Source: Palsa-506 sp963755815 (GTDB taxonomy: Bacteria; Actinomycetota; Actinomycetes; Streptosporangiales; Streptosporangiaceae). From it: a stretch of 64,000 nt of DNA. Positions 50,214 to 57,500 of this stretch are shown here, in pieces; the first letter of the stretch is position 1; each line of letters begins with the position of its first letter. Where the stretch lies: contig CAVWLF010000008.1 of NCBI GenBank assembly GCA_963755815.1, forward strand, positions 62,001 to 126,000, read 5' to 3'. Below the pieces are notes generated by a model. That model was given only the letters and a program-made list of their open reading frames with translations, searched no databases and had not been told where the DNA came from. A program made the position numbers and the translations under genes.

Positions 50214-50548
50214 GTGCTGTCCTTTCCTGCCGCTCCTGCGACTCCTGCCGCTCCTGCGACTTGTCCGGCTGCGGCCGCGCGCTCGCGCGCGACCTGCGAT
50301 ACCTGCCCGGGCGTGAACCCGAACTTCATGAGCAGCTCCCTCAGCGGCGCGGACGCGCCAACCGTGGGCATGCCCACAACCGCGCCGCTATCACCAACGT
50401 AGCGATCGCAGCCAAGCGTGGATGCCCGCGCGGCCGCGTAGTCGGTGCTGACGCCTTGTCTACCGCAGCGGGCCGCCGCCGCCCTCGGCGGGTCGGCGGG
50501 CTGCCGCCCGCCCGCCGCTGATCGCCACTTCTTTTTCGCTTCGGCCAC
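50210..50548 (-). pseudogene. tkt: Transketolase C-terminal remnant fused to an unrelated start
   Basis: The end of this frame is clearly transketolase: RYVGDSGAVVGMPTVGASAP followed by a KFGF segment and an ARERA helix, as in the TK C-terminal domain. Only about 70 of some 690 residues remain. Upstream of position 50434 similarity stops; the frame then begins at a GTG (50548) after GGGGAGG with a lysine-rich segment VAEAKKKWRSAAGG. This is a deletion product with a new start, or a short reading frame kept for coupling. It overlaps tal by 4 bp. Confidence 0.8.
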
Positions 50549-50897
50549 GGAAATTCCTCCCCAGCCGGGTGCGGGCAGCTGCGGCCCGGCGTATCTCCGT
50601 GCCCGCGCATATTCTTCCGGCGTCATTTTTCTTCTGGCGTCATTTCGAGCAGAGCTAAGGAAAGGCGAGCCGACGGAAAGATGAATCAGGAGTTTCCGTC
50701 CTGTGAATAGGCGATTTGCATGATCATCGGGTATCGCCCCACGATCGCACCGCGGCCGGTCAATATCAAGCGTGCGCGCGCCAGGCGCCGGTTTGCGCGA
50801 CGGTCGCCCGGCGCGGCCCCGGCGTAGGCTGGTCGCGCACTCGTGCCAGCGCGGCCCGCCGGGCCGCGCCGTGCGGACCCCAGCCGCGGAGGTGGCC
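50549..50897. other. AT-richer intergenic region upstream of the tkt remnant and before the pirin operon
   Basis: No convincing gene. It contains two copies of TTC(C/T)GGCGTCATTT (50615 and 50632), the dyad at 50672-50700 and the ribosome site GGAGG for the gene at 50898. The minus-strand promoter of the stub-tal-pgi-gnd run should lie here. Confidence 0.5.
50672..50700. promoter_or_regulatory. GACGGAAA/TTTCCGTC dyad
   Basis: Perfect 8-bp inverted repeat with a 13-bp centre, in an AT-rich patch 125 bp upstream of the stub start. Could be an operator of the pentose phosphate run. Confidence 0.4.
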
Positions 50898-51071
50898 ATG
50901 ACGGACCTGCGATACAAGATGATCATGGCGCTCAACGCCGCAGATATCGGCAATCCCATCTGCGAGCAGGCCGCCGAGATCTGCGCCGAGATCGCCGACC
51001 AGCACTGCGCTGAACTGCACGTCACGCAGACCGCGCCGATCATCGCCGATCTCACCAACGCGCCGTCATGA
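50898..51071 (+). CDS. Small hypothetical protein (57 aa) coupled to pirin
   Basis: Start MTDLRYKMIMALNAADIGNP after GCGGAGG. It is helical with two cysteines (NPICEQAAEICAEI and HCAEL). The ATGA overlap with the pirin gene (51068-51071) shows translational coupling. It contains no known motif; a metal- or partner-binding role with pirin is only a possibility. Confidence 0.6.
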   Translation: MTDLRYKMIMALNAADIGNPICEQAAEICAEIADQHCAELHVTQTAPIIADLTNAPS

Positions 51072-51850
51072 CGGACACCACCGCGCCGATGCAGCCGACG
51101 GTGGACGTCCGCCGCCACGATGAGCGATTCAAGACCAGGCTGTCCTGGCTGGACTCCAAGCACTCCTTCTCGTTCTCCCGGCACTACGACCCGCGCAATA
51201 CCCATCACGGCCTGCTGCTCGTCAATAACGATGACATCGTGCGGCCAGGGACCGGCTTCGAGACCCACCCGCACCAGGACATGGAGATCGTCACCTGGGT
51301 GCTGCAGGGGTCGCTCGTGCACCAGGACTCCACCGGGCATTCCGGCATCATCTATCCGGGGCTGGCCCAGCGGATGAGCGCGGGCACGGGAATCCTGCAC
51401 TCGGAGAAGAACGACTCCTGGCGGCTGCCGGACGGCGGCGCCCAGCACACGGAGCCCGTGCATTTCGTCCAGATGTGGGTGGTGCCGGACGAGAACCTGA
51501 TCACGCCGGGCTACGAGCAGCTCGAGATCGACGACGTGCTGCTCCGCGGCGGCCTGGTGCCGGTGGCGTCCGGCATGGACCAGCATGACGGAGCCGCCGC
51601 GATCCGGATCAAGAACAAGTACGCGGCGTTGTACGCCGCCCGGCTTGCTCCCGGCGACACGGTCGAGTTGCCCGAGGCGCCCTTCCTGCACCTGTTCGTC
51701 GCCCGTGGCGCCGTAAGCCTGGAGGGAGCCGGGCCGCTCGGCGAGGGAGACGCGGTGCGCTTCACCGCCACCGGGGGACAGCGGGTGACGGCCGACGAGC
51801 CGGCCGAGATCCTGGTCTGGGAAATGCACGCCCAGGTCACCGGCTGGTGA
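51068..51850 (+). CDS. Pirin-family cupin protein
   Basis: 260 residues. Pirin metal site: His67 and His69 (FETHPHQDMEIVTWVLQG), His111 and Glu113 (GTGILHSEKND). The second cupin is weak, as usual. Bacterial pirins have been linked to quercetin 2,3-dioxygenase activity and to redox control of metabolism; which applies here is unknown. Coupled to the 57-aa gene upstream. Confidence 0.93.
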   Translation: MTDTTAPMQPTVDVRRHDERFKTRLSWLDSKHSFSFSRHYDPRNTHHGLLLVNNDDIVRPGTGFETHPHQDMEIVTWVLQGSLVHQDSTGHSGIIYPGLAQRMSAGTGILHSEKNDSWRLPDGGAQHTEPVHFVQMWVVPDENLITPGYEQLEIDDVLLRGGLVPVASGMDQHDGAAAIRIKNKYAALYAARLAPGDTVELPEAPFLHLFVARGAVSLEGAGPLGEGDAVRFTATGGQRVTADEPAEILVWEMHAQVTGW

Positions 51851-51862
51851 GCCGGTGAGCCC

Positions 51863-51970
51863 GGCTCAGGCCGGGAGCATGGCTCAGGCCGGGAGCATGG
51901 CTCAGGCCGGGAGCATGGCTCAGGCCGGGAGCATGGCTCAGGCCGGGAGCATGGCTCAGGCCGGGAGCAG
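51863..51970. repeat. Six 18-bp tandem repeats at the DJ-1 gene 3' end
   Basis: GGCTCAGGCCGGGAGCAT is repeated six times in exact tandem from 51863; only the last base of copy six differs. On the minus strand each unit encodes the terminal LLPA and stop of the DJ-1/PfpI gene, so five extra gene ends follow the true one. No spacers, hence not CRISPR. Confidence 0.95.
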
Positions 51971-52699
51971 GGCCAGGAAGCGCCGGCCGAACAGGTAGGC
52001 GTCGCCCGGCCAGCGCGCCGAGAGGTAGTTTCGATCCTCGGTGACAAACGCCGCCGAGTCGTCGGTGGCGGTGCCGTGCGCGGTCAGCACCCGCGGCCCG
52101 CGCTCGAACTGGTCGGGATCGGCCAGGGCGGCCGTCACCTCGTCCTGCACGTAGGCCGGGTAGGTCCGGTAGTAGCGGCCAAGCCGCCAGGCGGTGAGCA
52201 GGTACGCGCCGCGCTCCATGTACTTGGGCAAGCAGGTGGTACGGCGGTCCGCCAGCACGCTGCGGCCAGTGCCCGGATCGGTAGTCCGGGCCAGCACGAG
52301 CACTCCGTGGCAGATCGCTCCGACGGGCCGACCGAGTCCCCAGAACTGCCCAGCCTTCTCCTGCAGGACGGGGGCCGAGAGGTACTGCCGCATGCCCGGC
52401 GCGTGGCCGCCGGGCAGGATCAGGCCGTCGAAGTCGGCCGGCACGATGTCGTTCCAGCTGGTGGTGCGGTGGAACTCCTCGCTATCGGCGAGTTGCCGGT
52501 AGAAGTGCTTCGGTTCATCCGCCGCCCCAAGCTGCCCGAACAGGACGCCGGCCAGCAGCCGGGGATCGGCGGCCGGCACGGTCCCGGCCCGCTCGGTGGC
52601 GAACGTCACCTGATGCCCGGCGGCGGTCAGGATGCGCCACGGGACGGCGACCTCCGTGACATCGAAATCATGGTCCGGCAGCGGCATCAGGACGCGCAT
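51956..52699 (-). CDS. DJ-1/PfpI-family (type 1 glutamine amidotransferase-like) protein
   Basis: 247 residues. Nucleophile elbow GAICHGVLVLA with Cys130-His131 and the strand DGLILPGGHAPGMRQYL fit DJ-1/PfpI/Hsp31-like proteins; the insertion near residue 60 and C-terminal NYLSARWPGDAYLFG are like Hsp31-type glyoxalase/deglycase relatives. Activity could be glyoxalase III, protease or chaperone. The last codons and stop are multiplied by the 18-bp repeat. Three TCGAYAAAGC elements lie upstream. Confidence 0.85.
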   Translation of the reverse strand: MRVLMPLPDHDFDVTEVAVPWRILTAAGHQVTFATERAGTVPAADPRLLAGVLFGQLGAADEPKHFYRQLADSEEFHRTTSWNDIVPADFDGLILPGGHAPGMRQYLSAPVLQEKAGQFWGLGRPVGAICHGVLVLARTTDPGTGRSVLADRRTTCLPKYMERGAYLLTAWRLGRYYRTYPAYVQDEVTAALADPDQFERGPRVLTAHGTATDDSAAFVTEDRNYLSARWPGDAYLFGRRFLALLPA

Positions 52700-52775
52700 G
52701 GACCGAGCTTATGACCGGCACCGCGCACGGGCGCGCGGCGCACGAGCGGACACGATTAGTGCGAGCGGGCTAAAA

Positions 52776-52872
52776 TCGACAAAGCACGGGCGTTCGCGCC
52801 TTCGCCGACCAACCACCAGCTCATGTCGACAAAGCGACATAATCGGCTTTGCGAGCTGAGAATCGATAAAGC
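52776..52872. repeat. Three TCGAYAAAGC direct repeats upstream of the DJ-1 gene
   Basis: Copies at 52776-52785, 52826-52835 and 52863-52872, with an inverted GGCTTT element at 52845-52850, in an AT-rich stretch of 260 bp between the DJ-1 gene and the SDR gene. Candidate operator array on the DJ-1 promoter side. Confidence 0.55.
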
Positions 52873-52960
52873 GATAAATACTCCTCAGCGCGCCCGCCGC
52901 TAGCTAAGGCCACGAATGATAGCGCGTCGCGATCTGCGGCCTTTGCGCGCTTCGCGACGG

Positions 52961-53728
52961 TCAGACGGTGGTGGCCAGGCCGCCGTCAACGGGGATCACG
53001 GCGCCGGTCACGTACGCGCCGGCACGCGAGGACAGGTAGACGGCCACCCCGGCCATGTCGTCCGGCCTGCCGATGCGCCGGAGCGGGGCACGGGCAGCGA
53101 TCTCGGCCCCGAAGGACTCCAGAGTCGCCGCCATCATCTTGGACTCGAACGGCCCGGGTGCGACCGCGTTGACGGTGATCTGCCGGGGGCCGAGTTCGCT
53201 GGCGAGCACCCTGGTCAGGTGATGCAGTCCGGCCTTGCTGGCCGAGTAGGAGTAGGTGGGCAGCGACGGCACGTGCAGCCCGTCGATGCTGCCGACATTG
53301 ATGACCCGGGCCGGGTCATCGGGCGTGCCGGCGGCTTCCAGCAGTGGCAGGAATGCCCTGGTCAGGAAAAACGGGGCCTTCAGATTGAGGTCCACCACCT
53401 TGTCCCAGGCCGCGGCGGGGAACTCCGCAAGAGGCGCGCCCCAGGTCGCTCCTGCGTTGTTGACCAGGATGTGCAGTGCCTGCTCGCGCTCGCCGACCTC
53501 TCCGGCCAGGCGCAGGCACTCCGCTTCCGTGGAGAGGTCGGCGGGAATCGCCGTGACCGGCCCGTACTGCGCGAGTTCCTGCGCGGCAGCCGCGCACGCG
53601 TCGGCCTTGCGCGAGCTGATGTACACGCTGGCGCCGGCCTGCAGCAGGCCGCGCGCCATCATCAGCCCGATCCCGCGGGTTCCGCCGGTGACGACCGCCG
53701 TTTTCCCTGACAGGTCGAACAAAGTCAT
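52961..53728 (-). CDS. Short-chain dehydrogenase/reductase
   Basis: 255 residues. Cofactor motif GGTRGIG (15-21), NNAG (90-93), catalytic Ser147 (INVGS), Tyr161 and Lys165 (SYSASK), and the tail AYVTGAVIPVDGGLATTV. The acidic residue after beta-2 is replaced by ISSRKAD, favouring NADP. It is a classical-type oxidoreductase with unknown substrate. Single gene, preceded by a 25-bp triple repeat. Confidence 0.92.
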   Translation of the reverse strand: MTLFDLSGKTAVVTGGTRGIGLMMARGLLQAGASVYISSRKADACAAAAQELAQYGPVTAIPADLSTEAECLRLAGEVGEREQALHILVNNAGATWGAPLAEFPAAAWDKVVDLNLKAPFFLTRAFLPLLEAAGTPDDPARVINVGSIDGLHVPSLPTYSYSASKAGLHHLTRVLASELGPRQITVNAVAPGPFESKMMAATLESFGAEIAARAPLRRIGRPDDMAGVAVYLSSRAGAYVTGAVIPVDGGLATTV

Positions 53729-53749
53729 GTTCTCTCCTTACCGGCTCTG

Positions 53750-53820
53750 GCCGGACCTGGCGCCACTGGCCTGGGCCCGGACCTGGCGCCTGAACCTGGG
53801 CCGGACCTGGCGCCTGAGCA
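53750..53820. repeat. Three 25-bp tandem repeats before the SDR gene
   Basis: Units at 53750, 53775 and 53800 beginning GCC(C)GGACCTGGCGCC, the last truncated. They occupy the leader of the SDR gene (-) starting 22 bp from its ATG. Confidence 0.85.
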
Positions 53821-53913
53821 TTTCAGAGCGCGGTGACGACTTCGTGCTTCGGACCCCGGTCTTTCCAGGAGTGCCGGGGTGCCGGGCGAGCCGCCCGGCC
53901 TTACAGTTTGTCC

Positions 53914-54591
53914 ATGCCTGGAGAAGTTTCCCCACTCGGGTCGCCCGGAGACGAGGCGGTGCCGGGTAGTGCGGTGCCGGCTAGTCAGGTACGCGCTTCG
54001 CACGAGGACCGGGACCGGTGCGTCGAACTGCTGCGGGTGGCCGCGGGGGACGGCCGGCTGACCGCGGACGAACTCGACGAGCGGCTGGAACTGGCGCTGA
54101 CGGCGCGCACCTACGGCGAGCTGGCGGCGCTCACCACGGACCTGCCGGTCGCCCAGGGCTTCGCGGCCGGAGCGCCGGCCCCGAAGCCCAAGGACGTCGT
54201 GCACATCGACTGCCATGGCGGCAACGTGAAGCGCGATGGCCGCTGGGTGGTGCCGCAGCGGGTCGAGGTGCGGGTAACCGGCGGCAATGTCACGCTCGAC
54301 TTCACCAGCGCGGTGGTGTCTCAGTCGTCGCTCCAGATCGATGCCGAGGTCCGCGGCGGGAACCTGAAGATCGTGACCAAGCCAGGCGTTGTGGTGGACA
54401 CCGACGACGTGGCGGTCCGGGGCGGCAACGTGAAGATCCGCGAGCCGTGGGGGCATGATCTGCCGGTCACGCTGCGAGTCGCCGTGTCGGGGAAGGTCAG
54501 CGGCGGCAATGTCATCGCGCGCCCCCCGCGTCGCACGTTCTGGCAATGGCTGCGGCGCGAGCCCAGGCCGTACGCGCTCGCGTCACCCTGA
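53914..54591 (+). CDS. DUF1707 domain protein with LiaF-like C-terminus
   Basis: 225 residues from MPGEVSPLGSP. A DUF1707 domain occupies residues 28-85 (RASHEDRDRCVELLRVAAGDGRLTADELDERLELALTARTYGELAALTTDLP, in two parts). The C-terminal part has repeated GGNV/GGNL strands (HGGNVKRDG, TGGNVTLDF, RGGNLKIVT, RGGNVKIRE), a beta-helix-like array as in LiaF/DUF2154 proteins. No membrane helix is seen; the family is often tied to envelope-stress responses. Its last codons lie inside a 26-bp repeat family. Confidence 0.85.
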   Translation: MPGEVSPLGSPGDEAVPGSAVPASQVRASHEDRDRCVELLRVAAGDGRLTADELDERLELALTARTYGELAALTTDLPVAQGFAAGAPAPKPKDVVHIDCHGGNVKRDGRWVVPQRVEVRVTGGNVTLDFTSAVVSQSSLQIDAEVRGGNLKIVTKPGVVVDTDDVAVRGGNVKIREPWGHDLPVTLRVAVSGKVSGGNVIARPPRRTFWQWLRREPRPYALASP

Positions 54592-54710
54592 GCCGCATTC
54601 CCTGGCCCGTGGGCCACCCGGCCGTCATCGTGTCCGACGTCACCGCCGCGTCACCTCTGAGCCGCATTCGCTCGCGTCACCTCTGAGCCGCGCTCGCTGG
54701 CGTCACCCGG
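54580..54710. repeat. 26-bp repeats after the DUF1707 gene
   Basis: GCGTCACCTCTGAGCCGCAT-type units at 54648-54673 and 54674-54699, a truncated unit from 54700, and a diverged first copy at 54580-54605 that contains the stop codon of the DUF1707 gene. So the gene end has been copied downstream. Confidence 0.8.
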
Positions 54711-54960
54711 AGATGGTCGGGCCAGGTCCGGCAGGCTGACCTCGACAGCCGGACTGACGGCGGACGTCGACTACTCACTGGCGGGCGTGACGACTGAACG
54801 AACCAGCGATCGCCGACCACAAAACGCGGCCTGGGGTCGGTGAGTTTAGTTCGAATGTTTTTTCGTAATAGTTCGACTTGGTGGGCGTTAGCCGGTAGTA
54901 TTTACCTAAGCAGATTGGCCGGGGCGAGCGTCCCGGCGGCCGGGCGAGGGAGGTGACCTG
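54592..54960. other. Intergenic region between DUF1707 and DUF222/HNH genes
   Basis: No gene. It contains the 26-bp repeats (to 54710), about 130 bp of unremarkable sequence, and an AT-rich promoter patch with two TAGTTCGA elements at 54847-54876. AGGGAGGTGA at 54948-54957 is the ribosome site for the GTG at 54961. Confidence 0.6.
54847..54876. promoter_or_regulatory. Two TAGTTCGA direct repeats
   Basis: TAGTTCGA at 54847-54854 and 54869-54876, 22 bp apart (two helix turns), in an unusually AT-rich patch. GTTCGA resembles half of the actinobacterial LexA box (TCGAAC-N4-GTTCGA) but no complete box is present. Confidence 0.4.
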
Positions 54961-57360
54961 GTGCCAGCAGAATCCGGCGGTGAGGGTCTCCCGCAGGGCC
55001 TGTCGTGGTCGTGGCAGCTGGATTTCGGCGCCCTGCTGGCCGCCTTGAACGGCGCCGCCCCGGCGGGCGCGTCCTTAGCTGGCCGCTCCGGCCAGGCTCC
55101 GGCCGGCCTCTCCGGAGCGCCTCCCTCCGGCCCGCCTCCCTCTGGCAGTGCCCCGGCCGGCTCGCCCGGCACGGCGTCCTGCGGCACGGTCCCGGCGGGC
55201 GATGACCCGGCGGGCGGGCCCGCCAACGCTGCCGACAGCGAGCGGGCCGGTGATGGCGGCGGCACTGATGGCGGTGTCTTGCCGGGTCCGGTGCTGGAGG
55301 ATGAGGAAGCAGCTCAAGAGCAGATCCTGGACGACCTGGAGCGTTACGGCGAGCCGCGGGTGCCGGTGGCAGCGCTGGCCGGGCGGGTCGCCGAACAGCT
55401 AGCCCCCGGGCCGGATCTGGCCGCGTGGCTGGCCGCCGCGCCGGTAACGGAGTTAACCGACGAGGACCTCGCTGCGGCGGCGGGGTCGTGGCGGCGGCTG
55501 GGGTCCTGGGCACAGGCGAACGAGCTGGCCGCGGTCGCGCAGATCACCGCCCGCGCCGCCGCCCGCAACGAGCAGACCCGCACCGGCGACGACCGGCGGC
55601 CGTTCCAGGTCCCGGCGTCAGCGGCGGCGGAGGTGGCGCTGGAGCTGACCATGTCCCCGTACAGCGCGGCGGCGTGGGCGGACCTGGCCGTGGAACTGAC
55701 CTGGCGCCTCGCCGCCACCGGCGCGGCGCTGGCCGCCGGGATCATCGACGTGCCCCGGGCCCGGCTGATCACCGAAGCCACCACCCAGCTCAGCGAGGAT
55801 CATGCGCGGGCGGTCGAGGCGCGGGTACTGCCCGCCGCCGGGACCCAGACCACCGGGATGCTGCGCGCCGCGCTGCGCCGCGCCGTCCTGGCCATCGACC
55901 CCGCCGGCGCCGAGCAGCGGCGCAAGGACGCCGAACGCCGCGCGCGGGTAGTGCTATACCCCGACCAGGACCAGACCGCGACACTGGCCGGGCAACGCAT
56001 GCCGGTCATCCACGCCGCCGCGGCCATGGCCCGGATCAAGGCCATGGCCCGCGCCCAGCAAGCCGACGGCGCTGATGGCCCCCTGGACCTGCTCTGCGCC
56101 CAGATCTACATCGCCCTGCTCCTCGGCACCCCCACCCAGACCCCCCCACCCCACAACCCACCCCCCGGCCACCCGCACGGCGGCAACCCGCCCGGCCACC
56201 CCTACCACGACCCCGGCGGACCCGACCACCCCGGTGACGACGGTGAGGACCCCGGCGGTAACGGTGAGGACCCCGGCGGCACTGCCCTTGACCTCCCGGC
56301 CGATGACATGCCGGGCGAGGATGTGCCACCGCCCGGGGACCAGGACGCACCCCGGCCCGAGGACGACTACCCCTGCCCCGACGACCGCCTAGAAGGTCGT
56401 TACCGCGACGACGATGACGCCGACAGCGGGACCGGCAAGATGCCCGTCAGGAACTGGCCGGACCTGCCCGAGACCATCCCGCCCGCGTTCACCCGCCCCG
56501 GCGCCCGGCCGCCCGACGGCCGGCCCCCCGCCGGGCTGCTGGACATATCCCTGCCCTGGGAAACACTCACCGCAACCAGCCCCGCGCCCGGTCACCTCGG
56601 CCGGATCGGCCCGGTCACCGCCACCCAGGCCCGCCAACTCGCGGCGATCGCCGCCACCGACCCCGGCACCGAATGGCGGATCATCATCACCACCAGCGCC
56701 GGGCACGCCCTGGCCGTCACCCGCATCCCCCGACCCCGACCCCGGCCACCCGGCGCCGTCACAGAACCCGGTGCCAGGGCAGCGCCTGGTGCCCACACCC
56801 GTCCAGGCGAAAGATCCAGGGAAAGCACCGGGACCGGGCTGGTCGGCCGGGTCACCCTGACCATCCCCGAAGACACCCTCACCCACCCGCCGCCACGGCC
56901 AGAACCAGAACCAGCGGCAGGAACAGGGGAAGGCACTGGCCCGCCCGGCCCGCCGGGCCAGAACACCGGCCAGATCCTCGGCCTCGCCCTGCGCGCCGCC
57001 ACCCGCGCCCGCGCCGCGATGGCCGCCGACACCACCACCACCGCCGGCTGCGCCCACACCACCGCCAGCCCCGGCTACCGGCCCCCGCCCCGGCTCAAGG
57101 AATACATCACCGCGCGGGATCTCACCTGCCGGTTCCCCCGCTGCCGCCAGCCCGCCTGGCGCGGCGACCTCGACCACACCATCCCATTCGACAACGGCGG
57201 GCTCACCTGCCGCTGCAACCTCGGCGGACTGTGCCGCAGCCACCACTTGCTCAAGCACCACCCCGACTGGAAACTCGCCCAGACCACCCCCGGCCACTTC
57301 ACCTGGACCACCCCATCCGGCCGCACCCACACCACCACCCCCGACACCCACCCCCTCTAA
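54961..57360 (+). CDS. DUF222/HNH endonuclease-domain protein (13E12-repeat family)
   Basis: 799 residues, long for the family (typically 400-600), because of three low-complexity Pro/Gly/Asp/Ala regions: residues 32-105, about 385-495 and about 600-660. The DUF222 helical domain lies between (about residues 120-370). The C-terminal HNH domain starts near residue 723: CRFPRCRQPAWRGDLDHTIP with Asp738-His739, then Asn753 and a CRSHH motif holding His761/762; the CxxxxC...CxxxxxC cysteines are the zinc ligands. Such genes are numerous in actinobacteria, and DNA cleavage or repair is presumed but largely untested. Starts at a GTG behind a strong ribosome site. Its coding strand is unusually C-rich. 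Confidence 0.9.
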   Translation: MPAESGGEGLPQGLSWSWQLDFGALLAALNGAAPAGASLAGRSGQAPAGLSGAPPSGPPPSGSAPAGSPGTASCGTVPAGDDPAGGPANAADSERAGDGGGTDGGVLPGPVLEDEEAAQEQILDDLERYGEPRVPVAALAGRVAEQLAPGPDLAAWLAAAPVTELTDEDLAAAAGSWRRLGSWAQANELAAVAQITARAAARNEQTRTGDDRRPFQVPASAAAEVALELTMSPYSAAAWADLAVELTWRLAATGAALAAGIIDVPRARLITEATTQLSEDHARAVEARVLPAAGTQTTGMLRAALRRAVLAIDPAGAEQRRKDAERRARVVLYPDQDQTATLAGQRMPVIHAAAAMARIKAMARAQQADGADGPLDLLCAQIYIALLLGTPTQTPPPHNPPPGHPHGGNPPGHPYHDPGGPDHPGDDGEDPGGNGEDPGGTALDLPADDMPGEDVPPPGDQDAPRPEDDYPCPDDRLEGRYRDDDDADSGTGKMPVRNWPDLPETIPPAFTRPGARPPDGRPPAGLLDISLPWETLTATSPAPGHLGRIGPVTATQARQLAAIAATDPGTEWRIIITTSAGHALAVTRIPRPRPRPPGAVTEPGARAAPGAHTRPGERSRESTGTGLVGRVTLTIPEDTLTHPPPRPEPEPAAGTGEGTGPPGPPGQNTGQILGLALRAATRARAAMAADTTTTAGCAHTTASPGYRPPPRLKEYITARDLTCRFPRCRQPAWRGDLDHTIPFDNGGLTCRCNLGGLCRSHHLLKHHPDWKLAQTTPGHFTWTTPSGRTHTTTPDTHPL

Positions 57361-57500
57361 CCCCGGAAGAGGAACCGGGCACGCAAGCGGACGGTGTCCG
57401 ATCCCGCCGGATCGTCTTACTGAGTCCGGACTGCCCGGCCAGCCCGCCCCCACGCGAGGGACATGGCAGCCCGGATACCGGGGGAGCGGGCGACTCCTGG

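Noticed and set aside
46311..50402. Three long plus-strand frames (46311-47486, 47335-48807, 49035-50402)
   Set aside because: Antisense shadows of gnd, pgi and tal, which show complete enzyme motifs on the minus strand.
50627..51829. Minus-strand frame extending the transketolase stub through the pirin gene
   Set aside because: Antisense of pirin; only the last part encodes transketolase-like sequence.
51863..51970. Possible CRISPR array
   Set aside because: Repeats are contiguous 18-bp units with no spacers and no cas genes nearby.
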